From CAWCAW01 sp963793645 (GTDB lineage: Bacteria; Actinomycetota; Acidimicrobiia; Acidimicrobiales; UBA8190), in assembly GCA_963793645.1 (NCBI GenBank), contig CAWCAW010000007.1, positions 186,001-250,000 of the forward strand: DNA of 64,000 bases. Direction: 5' to 3'. This document shows, one piece after another, positions 17,738 through 28,310 of this stretch. The position numbers were made by a program, and so were the translations under genes. Each line of letters opens with the position of its first letter. The first letter of the stretch is position 1. The notes beneath the pieces were generated by a model. It saw only the letters and a list, made by a program, of their open reading frames with translations. It was not told where the DNA came from and did no database searches.

Positions 17738-18958
17738 ATGCCCCCCACCATCTCTGTCGAGGACTTTCAGCGGGCCGCCACCGAGTTCCTCGACGCCAGT
17801 GCCGAGCCTCGAGTGGAGGTCACTCAGGCCTGGGGTGAAGGTTCTGACCAGGTGTCGGTGCTGCCCGAACGCACCCCGCAAGAGGAACTGGCCGAGCTGG
17901 AAGCCGCCCGCAAGTGGGCCGGCACGCGATTCGACGCCGGCTTCGGATGGATCACCGGCCCCGACACCTATGGAGGGCGCGGACTCACCCGTGACCACCA
18001 ACGGGCCTATGACGCCGTCGAAGCCACCTTCGCCACCCCGCCCATGACCCCCTACGGGATCGGCCTTGGCATGGTGGCACCCACCATCCTCGCTCACGGC
18101 ACCGACATGGTGAAGGAGATGTACCTGCGAGCGTTGTGGCGCGGCGACATCGTGGCGTGCCAGCTCTTCAGCGAACCCGGTGCGGGCAGCGACCTGGCCA
18201 GCTTGCAGACCAAAGCCATACGCGACGGCGACGAGTGGATCGTCACCGGTCAGAAGGTGTGGACGTCGGGTGCGCATCTGTCGGACATCGGCGAGATCAT
18301 CTGCCGCACCGATCCCGATCTCCCCAAGCACAAGGGCCTGACCGGGTTCGTGGTCGACATGCATGCGCCGGGAGTGGAGGTGCGCCCCTTGCGCCAGATC
18401 ACCGGAGGCGCTTCTTTCAACGAGGTGTTCTTCACCGAGGTCCGTATCCCCGACACCCACCGCCTGGGCGACGTGAACGGCGGATGGACGGTGGCGCTCA
18501 CCACGCTCATGAACGAGCGCGCCGCCATCGGCGGTGGCTCGGCAACCGGCGGTGGGAACATGAGCACGCAACGACTCATCGAGCTGGTGCGCCATCAGGG
18601 CAAAAGTGGCGATGCCATCGTGCGCCAACAACTGGCCGACATCATCATCCACGGTCGGGTGGCCTCGTACACGAACCTGCGGGCCATGGCCAAAATCGCC
18701 GCCGGTCAGCTCCCGGGCCCCGAGATGTCGATCGCCAAGCTGTCGCTCACCTACAACATGCGACGCATGAGCGACATGCTCGACGTCGTTCTCGGACCCA
18801 AGCTGGTGGCCGACAGTGGCGAGTGGGGCACCTATGCGTGGTCCCAGTTCGTCCTCGGGCTCCCCGGCATGCGAGTGGCCGGAGGCACCGACGAGATCCT
18901 CCACAACATCATTGGCGAGCGCGTCCTCGGCCTTCCCAAGGAGCCCGTGGCGAAGTAG
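17738..18958 (+). CDS. Acyl-CoA dehydrogenase
   Basis: Acyl-CoA dehydrogenase of 406 aa. Visible motifs are CQLFSEPGAGSDLASLQT (FAD/acyl-CoA site), EWIVTGQKVWTSGA, NEVFFTEVRIPDTH, and the C-terminal GGTDEILHNIIGERVLGL. It is related to the enzyme at 59512, which shares the FSEP-x-SGSDLAS and GERVLGLPKEP signatures. It starts at ATG 17738, and ends 4 nt before a perfect hairpin that separates it from the convergent rnhB. Confidence 0.92.
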   Translation: MPPTISVEDFQRAATEFLDASAEPRVEVTQAWGEGSDQVSVLPERTPQEELAELEAARKWAGTRFDAGFGWITGPDTYGGRGLTRDHQRAYDAVEATFATPPMTPYGIGLGMVAPTILAHGTDMVKEMYLRALWRGDIVACQLFSEPGAGSDLASLQTKAIRDGDEWIVTGQKVWTSGAHLSDIGEIICRTDPDLPKHKGLTGFVVDMHAPGVEVRPLRQITGGASFNEVFFTEVRIPDTHRLGDVNGGWTVALTTLMNERAAIGGGSATGGGNMSTQRLIELVRHQGKSGDAIVRQQLADIIIHGRVASYTNLRAMAKIAAGQLPGPEMSIAKLSLTYNMRRMSDMLDVVLGPKLVADSGEWGTYAWSQFVLGLPGMRVAGGTDEILHNIIGERVLGLPKEPVAK

Positions 18959-18961
18959 CCC

Positions 18962-18987
18962 GGCAACCGGCACCGGCGCCGGTTGCC
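18962..18987. terminator. Perfect 10-bp hairpin between convergent genes
   Basis: GGCAACCGGC, a 6-nt loop (ACCGGC), then GCCGGTTGCC form a perfect inverted repeat. It lies between the stops of an acyl-CoA dehydrogenase gene (18958) and rnhB (19004). There is no T-tract, so it may be a bidirectional GC-type terminator or an mRNA end-protecting hairpin. Confidence 0.6.
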
Positions 18988-19003
18988 CGCATGATCGCCG
19001 GGC

Positions 19004-19645
19004 CTACGCCGTTCCCTTCCAGGGCAGGCCTTCCACGAATACCCATGATCGCCGGTGGATGGCCGTCAGCCCATAGCCACGAAGGGCCACCTTGTGCGTC
19101 GGCGACGGATATCCCTTGTTTCGCTCGAAATCGAAGGGCGGGTACGAATCCGCCACCGACCGCATCATGCGGTCTCGCGTCACCTTGGCCAGGACCGAGG
19201 CGGCCGCCACCGTCGCACACCGGCCGTCACCTCCGATGACCGTGCGCACCACCGGCGGCGACCCGTCCGCTCTGAGGATGTCGCTCACCTCGTCGAACAG
19301 CGACGGTTCGGATGGGGGGCTCACGTAGTCGAACGAACCGTCGAGAACCACGGCATCGGGACGAGCGTGGTCGGGGAGTTGGCCGAAAGCCCGACGGGTG
19401 GCCAAGCGCAACGCCGCCGTCATGCCCATGGCGTCGCACTCCTCAGGCTCGGCGTGACCGACGGCCCACGCCGCACACCACGAGCCCACCGAATCGAACA
19501 GCTGCTCGCGAAAGTGTTCCAAAAGCTGCTTGGAGTCGCGCAGGCCGGCGGGGACAACGGCGGGTGGTCGGCACAACACGGCAACCCCAACACTCAGAGG
19601 GCCCGCCCACGCCCCTCGCCCCACCTCGTCGACGCCCGCAACCAT
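19004..19645 (-). CDS. rnhB: Ribonuclease HII
   Basis: Cleaves RNA at RNA-DNA junctions, including single ribonucleotides. The DEG signature is GVDEVGRGAWAGPLSVG; two more acidic positions are in VVLDGSFDYV and in the segment before GDGRCATVAAASVLAKVTRDR. The in-frame ATG is 19645, but the upstream frame encodes PPDLTCEQGLLDEGFE, a conserved RNase HII N-terminus. The real start is therefore probably ATG 19802 (MSAKAKAGKG), reached through a frame slip at the A7/T7 run near 19757-19763. RNase HI is also present at 7.9 kb. Confidence 0.9.
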   Translation of the reverse strand: MVAGVDEVGRGAWAGPLSVGVAVLCRPPAVVPAGLRDSKQLLEHFREQLFDSVGSWCAAWAVGHAEPEECDAMGMTAALRLATRRAFGQLPDHARPDAVVLDGSFDYVSPPSEPSLFDEVSDILRADGSPPVVRTVIGGDGRCATVAAASVLAKVTRDRMMRSVADSYPPFDFERNKGYPSPTHKVALRGYGLTAIHRRSWVFVEGLPWKGTA

Positions 19646-19858
19646 CTCGAATCCCTCGTCGAGCAGCCCTTGTTCGCACGTCAGATCCGGAGGACCGTTC
19701 TTGCGCTTCGGTGCAGTCCCACGCGCCGTACGCGAGCGCCGAGCGCGCCGTGGGCGAGTTGTTTTTTTGCCCCTTGCCCGCCTTGGCCTTCGCGCTCATC
19801 ATGGGCACAAGCGGGCTGTTACCGCGCTATCCCCATGCCATCGCAGGAGGGAGGGGGC

Positions 19859-20098
19859 ATGGTCAATACGATGACCGACATGGCCAAAGACGCACCGCCA
19901 GGCGTGCTCCCTACGGGCACGCGGGTGGATGTACGGAGCCGCTACGTCGGTGCGTGGAGTCACGGATTCGAGGTAGCCGAAGCGGTGGGCGACGGGTACC
20001 GCGTCAAGCGGCTCTCCGACGACACCGTGCTCCCCGATGTGTTCTCGGCCGACGACATCAGGCCGGAGCATCGCAAACAAGGGATGTGGTGGTACTAA
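19859..20098 (+). CDS. Small conserved protein, Tudor/SH3-like
   Basis: A 79-aa protein following a strong AGGAGGGAGGGGG ribosome-binding site. It reads VDVRSRYVGAWSHGFEV, then GYRVKRLSDDTVLPDVF and ends in HRKQGMWWY. The alternating hydrophobic pattern and the SRY-GAWSHGFEV-type strand suggest a small beta-barrel (agenet/Tudor-like). I recognise it only as a conserved actinobacterial small protein of unknown function. Confidence 0.75.
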   Translation: MVNTMTDMAKDAPPGVLPTGTRVDVRSRYVGAWSHGFEVAEAVGDGYRVKRLSDDTVLPDVFSADDIRPEHRKQGMWWY

Positions 20099-20105
20099 CC
20101 ACGCC

Positions 20106-20405
20106 CTAGGCGTCGGAGGTGCCGGCCACGGCATCGACGAAGTCGTCGATCGGCATGGCGAGCAACGTTTTGGTCTTCAGCGTGCCACGCGCTCCCAGGG
20201 ACACGGCCACGCGCGCCATGGTCTTCTCGTCGGGCGCTTCCAACACGGTGGCGAAGTCGTACTGACCAAGCAGCGCCCATTGGGCCACCACGTGCGCGCC
20301 CATGGCCTCGACCTCAGAGTTGACCTCTTTCAATCGAGCCGGGTTTTGACGCAGCGTGGCCATGCCTTCTGGACCGAGGGTCGACAGCATGAGGAAGGTC
20401 GGCAT
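20106..20405 (-). CDS. GYD-domain protein
   Basis: A 99-aa single-domain protein with the GYD-family core LGQYDFATVLEAPDE and an N-terminal strand PTFLMLSTLGPEG. The fold is ferredoxin-like; function is unknown. It lies 9 nt downstream of the RpiB-type gene and is convergent with the small Tudor-like gene. Confidence 0.8.
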   Translation of the reverse strand: MPTFLMLSTLGPEGMATLRQNPARLKEVNSEVEAMGAHVVAQWALLGQYDFATVLEAPDEKTMARVAVSLGARGTLKTKTLLAMPIDDFVDAVAGTSDA

Positions 20406-20414
20406 GGTCGAACG

Positions 20415-20834
20415 CTACCGCGGCGCTTCTTCGAGGCGCGCAATGGCGGGGAGCTCACTCTCGTCGACGGCAGTCCCCAAAAAGGCGTCGATCATCTCGG
20501 TGGCGAGCTCCAACGTGGTCAGTCGCAGCCCGAAAGCCATCACGTTGGCGTCGTTCCAGCGGCGCGCTCCGGTCGCCGTGGCGGCGTCGGTGCACAAGGC
20601 GGCCCGCACCCCGGGCACCTTGTTGGCGGCCATGGTGACGCCGGTGCCGGTGTAGCAGCACATAAGGCCACGCTCGGCGCGTCCTTGGGCCACGGCTTCA
20701 GCCACCGAGCGCCCCACCTCCGGCCACTGGGCACCTGGTGCCAGGTATTCCACTTCGTGGCCTCCGGCCGCCAGCACCGTCATCAGCGCGTCGGTGAGCG
20801 GGGTGTCCTCGTCGGTACCGAATGCGATGCGCAC
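20415..20834 (-). CDS. RpiB/LacAB-family sugar-phosphate isomerase
   Basis: A 139-aa protein similar to ribose-5-phosphate isomerase B. The core is CCYTGTGVTMAANKVPGVRAA (catalytic Cys and ring-opening loop), then CTDAATATGARRWNDANVMAFG. In RpiB the motif is usually CGTGIG; here CYTGTGVT is slightly divergent, so the sugar may differ. It is followed closely by the GYD gene on the same strand. Confidence 0.84.
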   Translation of the reverse strand: MRIAFGTDEDTPLTDALMTVLAAGGHEVEYLAPGAQWPEVGRSVAEAVAQGRAERGLMCCYTGTGVTMAANKVPGVRAALCTDAATATGARRWNDANVMAFGLRLTTLELATEMIDAFLGTAVDESELPAIARLEEAPR

Positions 20835-20920
20835 GAAAGGAACCTACCGGCTTGGCACAGATCTGTGCAGATTGGCGCAGATCGGCTCCCAATCGGCGCC
20901 TTCAGCGCGCACCGGCAGCA

Positions 20921-22508
20921 TCAGCGCAGATCAGCGCGGGTCACCTTGCCCAGCGCGTTGCGGGGCAGGGCGTCGACGAAGCGGACCAGCCGGGGGCGCT
21001 TATAGGGAGCCAGGCGCTCGGCGCCGTAGGCCAGAAGGTCCTGCTCTACGGCCGTACCGGCACCGGCCGCGACAACGACCCAAGCCGTGACCACCTCGCC
21101 CCACTCGTCTGACGGCGTGCCCGTCACCGCCACCTCGGCCACAGCGGGATGTCCGAGGAGGACGTCTTCGACCTCGGCCGGATAGACGTTGAACCCACCT
21201 GAGATGACGAGATCGACCGACCGCCCCAGGATCCGCACGTAGCCGTCCTCGACGACGGCCAGGTCCCCGGTGCGGAACCACCCGTCGATGAAAGCCTCGG
21301 CGGTGGCACTGGGACGCTCCGAGTACCCGGCGCTCACCGCCGGGCCCTTTACCTGGATCTCATCGTCGACAACCCGGGCATCGACACCCGGGAACCCGAA
21401 GCCCACGGTTCCGGCGCGCCGCTCTCCGTCGTACGGGTTCGACAGCGTCATCAAGGTCTCGGTCATGCCGTAGCGCTCGAGCACCGCCGCCCCGGCCCGC
21501 GCCGAGATCTCCCGATGCAGCGGGGCGGCCAGAGGCGCGGATCCCGAGACGCACAGGCGCAACCGGCCGAGCTCTTCGACTCGGCCCGAGCCGGCCAGAC
21601 GGTGATACATGGTGGGCACCCCGAAGAACAATGTGGCGTCGTGCTCGGCGGCGGCATCGAGGACACCCGGCAGCGTCGAAGCGGGGAAGCAACACCACCG
21701 AGGCGCCGCGCAGAAGCGACGTGAACAGCGCCACGCACAACCCGTGGCCGTGAAAGACGGGCAGGCTGTGCACGAGGCGGTCCCCCGCCTCCCATCGCCA
21801 CGTGCGGGCCACCGACTCGCTGTTGGCCAATACGTTGGCGTGGCTGAGCATGGCCCCCTTGGGTGCCCCGGTGGTTCCCGAGGTGTAAGCGATGAGGGCG
21901 AGATCGTCACCGGCGGCGCCGTCGAGCTCGTCCCCCCAGTCGTCGTCGGCACCGGCCCCAAAACCGGCACCGGTCACGCCGTGGGCCGCGTCGGCGGCGA
22001 GCTCGGGCCCGATCACGGTGACAGCGGCATCGGCCGCCGCGATGGCTCGCGCCACGGTGGGATCGTCGACCACAGCCGCCACCGGTTTGGCGTCTCCCAC
22101 GATGTGGGCCAGCTCGCGCGCCGTATAAGCCGGATTGGTCGGCACCACCACGACGCCGGCGCGCAGAGCGCCGACCACCACGGCGGCGGCATCCACCGAA
22201 GAGGACATGGACCACACCATGCGGTCACCGCGCCGAAGGCCGGCGCGCCGCAGTCCTCGCGCCACAGCCCGGGTGTGCTCCTCGAACTGCCCGGCGGTCA
22301 CCCAGCCCCGGGTACCAGCCCCATCATCGGCTCCGTCGAGCAGCAGCGGAGCCTCCGGCACCGCCCCCCATACCGCCGTCCACGCGGCGGGGAGACTTCC
22401 CCGGGCCGTGAGCTCAGACACCTCCAAGGTGGTGCCGGCGGGCAGATGCGACGTCCACGGTCGAGGGAGCACGCTGCGAACGTACCAACCGTCCACGTCT
22501 TCGGGCAC
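20921..22508 (-). CDS. AMP-dependent acyl-CoA synthetase (one frameshift)
   Basis: ANL-family ligase activating a fatty or aromatic acid to its CoA ester. The N-terminal part (22508 to about 21690) holds the AMP/ATP P-loop LIAYTSGTTGAPKGAMLSH. After a frame change near 21672-21690 the protein continues with LFFGVPTMYHRLA, ERYGMTETLMTLSNPY, GWFRTGDLAVVEDGYV, the hinge GRSVDLVISGGFNVYP and the C-terminal catalytic Lys in LPRNALGKVTR. Malonyl-CoA synthetase-like enzymes share this pattern. It is divergent from the GH38 gene, with a 31-nt gap. Confidence 0.88.
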
Positions 22509-22539
22509 ACAGGGCGGCGCCGCGACGTAGCCTCATGGC

Positions 22540-25242
22540 GTGACTTCTCGCCGCGTCGCCGTCGTCCCTCATACGCACTGGGACCGGGAGTGGTACGAGC
22601 CCTTCCAGAGTTTCCGGTTGCGCCTCGTCGACCTCCTCGATCACCTCCTGCCTCTGCTCGAGGGTGATCCCTCCTATGCCCGCTTCCTCATCGACGGCCA
22701 GCTCGCCGCCGTGGATGACTACCTGGAGGTGAGACCGGAGAACGAGGCTCGCATCCGGGCACTGGCGGCCAATGGCCGGCTGGCCATGGGCCCGTGGTAC
22801 GTCCTCATGGACGAGTTCTTGATCTCCGGGGAAACCATCGTGCGCGACCTCGAGATGGGCATGGCGCGCGGTGCCGCCTTCGGGGGAGCCATGCAGGTGG
22901 GCTATCTCCCCGACATGTTCGGTCACGTCGCCCAGATGCCGCAGATCCTTCGCCTGGCCGGACTGGAGCACGCCGTGGTGTGGCGAGGCGTGCCCAAGGT
23001 CATTGACAAGACGGGTTTCTGGTGGGAGGCCCCGGATGGTTCGACGGTACGCGCCGAGTACCTCCCCACCGGCTACGGCAACGGGGCCGCGATACCCGAC
23101 AACGCCAAGGATCTGGTGGAGCGGATCGCCGATCACGAAACCGAGATCGGCGACTTTCTCATCGGCGACTTGCTGTTCATGAACGGCACCGACCATCAAG
23201 AGCCGCAGCCGTGGCTGGGACGGGTGGTTGCCGAAGCCAACGACATGCAAGACGACTATGACTTCGCCATCACCTCGCTGCCGGAGTATCTGGCCACCGC
23301 GCCCACCGATGGGCTGGAACGCTGGCGCGGGGAGATGCGATCCGGCGCCCGGTCCAACGTCTTGATGGGGGTGGCCTCCAACCGCGTCGACGTGAAACAA
23401 GCCGCCGGACGGGCCGAGCGGGCCCTCGAACAGCGCGCCGAGCCCTACTGCGCCCTCTTCACTCCCGCCCCACTGTGGCCGGCTCGCCTCTTCGACATCG
23501 CCTGGAAGGAAGTCGTGCGCAACGCCGCCCACGACTCCATTTGCGCCTGCTCGGTCGATGAGGTGGTCGATTCGGTGTTGCACCGTTTCGCCGAAGCCAC
23601 CGAGATCGCCGACGGCTTGGCCGAGCGCGCCCTCAAGACTCTGGCCCGGTCCTTTGAATCGTCGGGCCCGGTGGTCGTCAACGCGGCGGCTCGCCTGAGG
23701 GCAGGCGTGGTCGAAGTCGTCCTGACCGGCGCCGAAGCGCCGCCGGGGACACAAGCACTCGCCGATGAACCCGGCGCCTTCGGCATCCCTCGCGGGCTCG
23801 GTGCCCTCACGCTGGATGCCAACACGGTGCGGACGATCCTGGGCATGCTGCCCAGCGGGAGCCAAGTCGACGCCCACACGTGGATTCAAGACGTGCGGGT
23901 CGAAGAAGACGACTCGGCCATCGAGATCACCATCGCCTTCGGAACCGAAGAGCGCTACGACGTGCCCATTGCGTCCATCAAGCAGGAGCTCTACACGCGC
24001 CTCGGGGCGCGTCCCGACGCCGTGGTGCGCATCCGTTTGGACCAGGACCCCGTTCGCGCGTGCTGGCGCGCGTCGAGGACATCCCGGGATTTGGCTTCAA
24101 AGCCTTTGCGGCTGCTGCCATCGCGCACCCGGTCACCGTGGAGAGCGCCGAAAACGGCGAGATCACCATGGCCAACGGGCTCACCACGGTCACGCTGCAC
24201 GCCGAAGAGGAGACCTTCGCCATCGACGGGGTGGCCGGCTACGGAAAACTCGTCGACGGCGGTGACCTGGGCGATTCCTACAACTACTCCCCTCCGCCCA
24301 CCGACCAGCTGGTCGACACGCCCGACAGCGTGTCCGTGCGAGTGGACGAACGAGGTCCCCTGCGGGCGGTGGCAGTGATCACGGCGCAGTACCGGTGGCC
24401 GGACCACATCGACGGCTTCTCGCGAGCGCCGCACCGGGCGAGGAACCCGTGGAGGTCACCACCACCGTGGAGCTGTGCGCCGAAGAGCGCATGGTGCGGG
24501 TCACCACACGATTCCGCAATCCCAGCCGGGACCATCGTCTGCGGGTGCATCTCCCGCTCCCCTCCCCCGCCGACCACTCCGAGGCCGAATGCGCCTTCGC
24601 CGTCGTCACGCGGGGACTCGTGGCCGAGGGACGTACCGACGAGTTCGGACTGCCGACGTTCCCCTCTCGTCGCTTCGTGACGGCCGGAGGGCTCACGGTG
24701 GCCTACGACAGGCTTGTGCGAGTACGAGCTCATCGATATCGAGGACATCGACGGCGGCGCCTCGGGCGCGCACCTTGGCGCTCACGTTGTTGCGCAGCAC
24801 CGGCATGCTGTCGCGCTTGGGCATGGCCTACCGCCCCCTACCGGCCGGGCCGCTCACTCCGGTCGACGGGCTTGCAGCTCCAAGGGCAGCGTCATCGAAT
24901 GGCACTACGCGCTTGTGCCTCGGGATGCGACGACCCCTACGCCATGGTCGAAGACGTCTTCGTGCCCCTAGAGGTCGTGTACGCCCCCGGCGGTGGTGAT
25001 CGACCCTCCACCGGCAGAGCGCCCTCGACATCGCGGGGGCGCGAGGTGTCCGCCGTGCGCCGAGTGGCCGGTCTGCTCGAGGTGAGGGTTTTCAATCCGA
25101 TCGAACGAGGCGCACCACGGTGACCGTCGGGACGCGCTCCGGATGGCTCGTCGACCTGCGCGGGCCGCCCCGTGGCGTCCGTCGACGGGCACTTCGAGCT
25201 GCGCGGCCTGGGGCATCGCCACGTTCCGGCTGCCCGGCGCCT
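22540..25242 (+). CDS. GH38 alpha-mannosidase-like glycosidase (multiple frameshifts)
   Basis: A glycoside hydrolase family 38 protein of about 900 residues. The N-terminal catalytic domain is intact: VVPHTHWDREWYEP (zinc His), GYLPDMFGHVAQMPQIL (nucleophile Asp region), MNGTDHQEPQPW and AAHDSICACSVDEVV. From about 24050 onward the homologous sequence jumps frames at least five times (near 24055, 24420, 24715, 24780, 25020 and 25100). Recognisable pieces run to a C-terminal GIATFRLPGA before TGA at 25242. It is either pseudogenised in its C-terminal beta domains or badly sequenced there; neighbours show similar damage, favouring the latter. Confidence 0.83.
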
Positions 25243-25246
25243 GAGC

Positions 25247-26574
25247 TCAGGCCGGGGGTTCTTCGGCGCCCGGGACGGCGCCGGCGGCACGTCCCGCGAT
25301 CAGACGCTCGCCGCTTTCTCGGAGGTCGTCGAGGTCATGGAGCACGTCGGCCAGCCGCTCCCAGCGCCTTCCGAGGCGGCGATCGAGGGTGACGGGCGCA
25401 GAGCCAGGACGGAACAACACCCACAACTGGACGCGACCGAGGTCTTTGACCTGGCGGGGGCGGAGCGCCTTGAAGGCGAACTCGTCGCTGAGCACCTGAG
25501 CGCCATCAGCGGCGTCGTCGGCCGCGTCGGTCTCGGCATCGGTATCAGTATCGGTGGCACCAGTAACGGCGGCGGCTGCCCTGCCGTCGCCTGCGTGCGA
25601 ATCGCTCGGTCAGTGACGTGAGCTCGTCGAGCAGTGCCGAGTGGAACGGGTCCGATACCAAAACGCTGCCCGGCGCCGCCATGGTCACCACCCGGCTGGC
25701 CAGGTTCACGACCGGTCCGTAGTAGTCGCCGTCTTGAATGAGCACCGGTCCGACCGCCAGCGCCACCCGGACGTCTGAAAGCAGGTCATCATCCGCATAG
25801 GCCTCGGCCAGGCCCAGCCCGATGCGCGCCGTCGCCGCCGCCGACTCGCTCACGAACATGGCCTCGTCGCCGATCATCTTCACCACCCGTCCCCCGAGCG
25901 ACGTAGTGATGTCGTGGGCGACCTCCTCGAAACGGCCCACCACGGCGGCGAGCTCCTCTTCGGAGAGCTGTTGGCTCAACATGGTGAACCCCACCATGTC
26001 GGCGAAGCCGACGGCGAGGTCAGGGCGGGTCCGCCCGTCGCCATGTCGGGTGCGCAGGAGCATGGTGCGGCGCACGGCCGCCTGGACGTGGCGTCGCCAG
26101 GTGAACTCGAGCAGCTTGGCCATGGCGGGCAACGAATGCTCGGCCAGCCGGGCGAAGCGATCGGCGGCCTCGACCGAATCGTCCTGGGTCCCGACGAGCA
26201 CGCCGCGATGCCGGCGACACCTCGGCTTCGGCGATGCGGGCCATCGACGATCCCATGACGCGGGCCAACTGCAAGGCGGTGTCGACGTCGGCGACACCCA
26301 GGTCGATCATGGCCTCGAGGAGGGTGATCGCCTCGATGTCGAGATCGGTGAACATCTCCTGGTCGGGGGTGACATCGGCGAACCCGAGCGCCCGCCAGAA
26401 TCGCCGCGCCAGCTCGGTGGGCATGCCCGTTATGTCGGTCACCTGCTGCTCGGTGTAGCGACGCTCGACTGGGGACGAGCAGGCAGTCGGCGACCAACAG
26501 GTCGAGCGTGTCGTCGTGCTCGGCTCGGGTGATCTCGTCCTCGCGGCACCGTGCTCGAGGAGGAACTCTCGCAC
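25247..26574 (-). CDS. Class III adenylate cyclase, Rv1264-like (frameshifts)
   Basis: Makes cAMP. The N-terminal part (GTG 26574, VREFLLEHGA, then RYTEQQVTDITGMPTELARRFW and TDLDIEAITLLEAMIDLGV) matches the regulatory domain of the M. tuberculosis Rv1264 type. The cyclase domain has both metal Asp residues (GFADMVGFT and MIGDEAMF), the substrate Lys before MIGDE, and the transition-state Asn/Arg in NLASRV, so it should be active. The C-terminus (LSDEFAFKALRPRQVKDLG) is in another frame ending at 25247. Frame changes occur near 26470, 26210 and 25570. It ends 5 nt from the convergent GH38 gene. Confidence 0.85.
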
Positions 26575-27631
26575 CCGAGACGACAGCCCCGACGATCGTA
26601 TCGCTCGAGGCGGGCCTGGGCGACCGCGTCGAGACCGTGGAACTCCGGTTTGGCGGATCGGAGCATCAGCGCCGGAATCGCCTCGGCTGGAGAGCGGGCG
26701 CCTTCGAGCACCAGGGCCACCTGCTCGCCGATGGGCATCTCCACGCCATGGGCGGCCGCCATCTCGAGCAGCGGTCGGGCCGATTTCACACCTTCGGCCA
26801 CCATGCGCATGTCGGCGATGATCTCTGCGATGGCCCGACCCCGTCCGAGCTCGACTCCCACCGTGCGATTCCGGCTCAACGGGCTCGTGCACGTCGCCAC
26901 CAGGTCGCCCACGCCGGCCAGGCCGGCCATGGTCATGGGATCTCCCCCCATGGCAACGCCGAGCCGACCGAGCTCGGCCAGGCCCCGCGTGATCAGGGCG
27001 GCGCGCGACGAGTCGCCGAGCTCGAGGCCGTCGAGAATGCCGGCCGCGATGGCGAGGACGTTCTTGGTGGCCCCGGCAATCTCGCAGCCCACCACATCGG
27101 GATTCGTATAGACCCGGAAGGTCTCGGTGCGAAGCAGCTCTTGGACCTCGCCGGCGATGGACTCGTCGGCCATGGCCACCACCGTGGCGGCCGGATGTCC
27201 GCACGACCACCTCTCGGGCCAGATTCGGCCCAGTGAGCACGCCGGCGGGATGACCGGGGGCCACCTCGGCCACCACCTCGGTCATGCGCAGGTGGGTGCC
27301 TTGCTCGAGCCCCTTGGACAGGCTGATGCACCGGCGCCCCGGCGCGCAGATGCGGGGCCAGCTCGCCCAACACGGCGCGAAAGCCGTGCGACGGTACGGC
27401 CATGATCACGAGAGCGCCGCCCCACACGGCCTCTTCGAGCGACGACGTGGCCTGCAAGGTGTCCGGCAGGGCGACGCCGGGGAGATAGTCAGGGTTCTCG
27501 TGGTCGTGCGTGCGATGCTCGGCCAGCGCCGGTCGGCGGGCCCACAGCACCGTCGGCGCCGACGCGGCCGCGATGCCCGCCACCGTGGTGCCCCATGATC
27601 CGGCGCCGATGACAGCGACCTTGTCGAGCAT
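26575..27631 (-). CDS. gpsA: NAD(P)-dependent glycerol-3-phosphate dehydrogenase (frameshifts)
   Basis: Reduces DHAP to glycerol-3-phosphate for phospholipid synthesis. The start gives VAVIGAGSWGTTVAG (Rossmann motif), then LWARR and YLPGVALPDTLQATSS. A frame change near 27330 leads to MTEVVAEVAPGHPAGVLTGPNLA, and another near 27190 to the C-terminal domain with YTNPDVVGCEIAGATKNVLAIAAG (catalytic Lys) and EGVKSARPLLEMA. Homology ends near 26635; the exact stop is unclear because the frame runs on into the cyclase gene, so the end given is the base before the cyclase start. Confidence 0.88.
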
Positions 27632-27676
27632 GGCGCAACCCTACGGCCTGACGGGCCGCGGCCGTACACTGAGCGC

Positions 27677-28291
27677 GTGCCCGCATCGTCGGCCGCCTCG
27701 CCCCCGCTGACGGGCTGCGCGGTGCTCGTCCCGGTGAAAGCGTTCGGCGACGCCAAGGCGCGCATGGCGCCGACCCTCGACCCACCGCAGCGGGCCGCGC
27801 TGGCCCGCGCCATGGCCGCGCGATGTCCTGGCCGCCGCGCATCCCCTCGCCGTGGCCGTCGTGTGCGACGACGCCGAGGTCATGGCGTGGGCGCACGCGG
27901 CACGGGCCCATCGTCCTCCTCGAGCCGGGCAAAGGGCTCAACGGTGCGGTGGCAGCCGGGGTGCGCCGGCTCGTGCGACGCCGGCGCCGACGGAAGTACT
28001 CGTGGCCCATGGCGATCTGCCACTCGGCCACCGACCTGGGCCGTCTGGCCGGATTCCCGGGGATCACCCTGGTCCCCGATCGTCACGAGGACGGCACCAA
28101 CGTGATGTGCATCCCGGCCTCAGTGGCGGCGGACTTCACGTCTCCTACGGCCCCGGATCCTTTGCTCGCCATCGCCAGAGGCCGATCGTCTGGACTCGAA
28201 CGTCCGGGTCGTACGTTCTCCGGGACTGACACTCGACGTGGACATCCCCGGCGACATTCCCGCCGGGTTGGCGCCTCCGGTGCGACCGTGA
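27677..28291 (+). CDS. cofC: Phospho-lactate/PEP guanylyltransferase of F420 synthesis (frameshifts)
   Basis: CofC/FbiD activates 2-phospholactate or phosphoenolpyruvate with GTP at the entry to coenzyme F420. Pieces in order across frames: VLVPVKAFGDAKARMAP (nucleotide-binding start), VVCDDAEVMAWA, EPGKGLNGAV, VLVAHGDLPL, LGRLAGFPGITLVPDRHEDGTN and the final LDVDIPGDIPAGLAPP before TGA 28291. At least four frame changes interrupt it. It is divergent from gpsA, 45 nt apart, and 19 nt upstream of the PIG-L gene. Confidence 0.82.
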
Positions 28292-28310
28292 GCGCGACTG
28301 GTGACCGATC

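Noticed and set aside
19055..20098. A 347-codon plus-strand protein
   Set aside because: Only its last 79 codons have a ribosome-binding site and a plausible protein; the rest is antisense to rnhB.
22414..23889. Minus-strand 491-codon frame over the GH38 gene
   Set aside because: It has no motifs, and GH38 catalytic motifs on the plus strand are intact.
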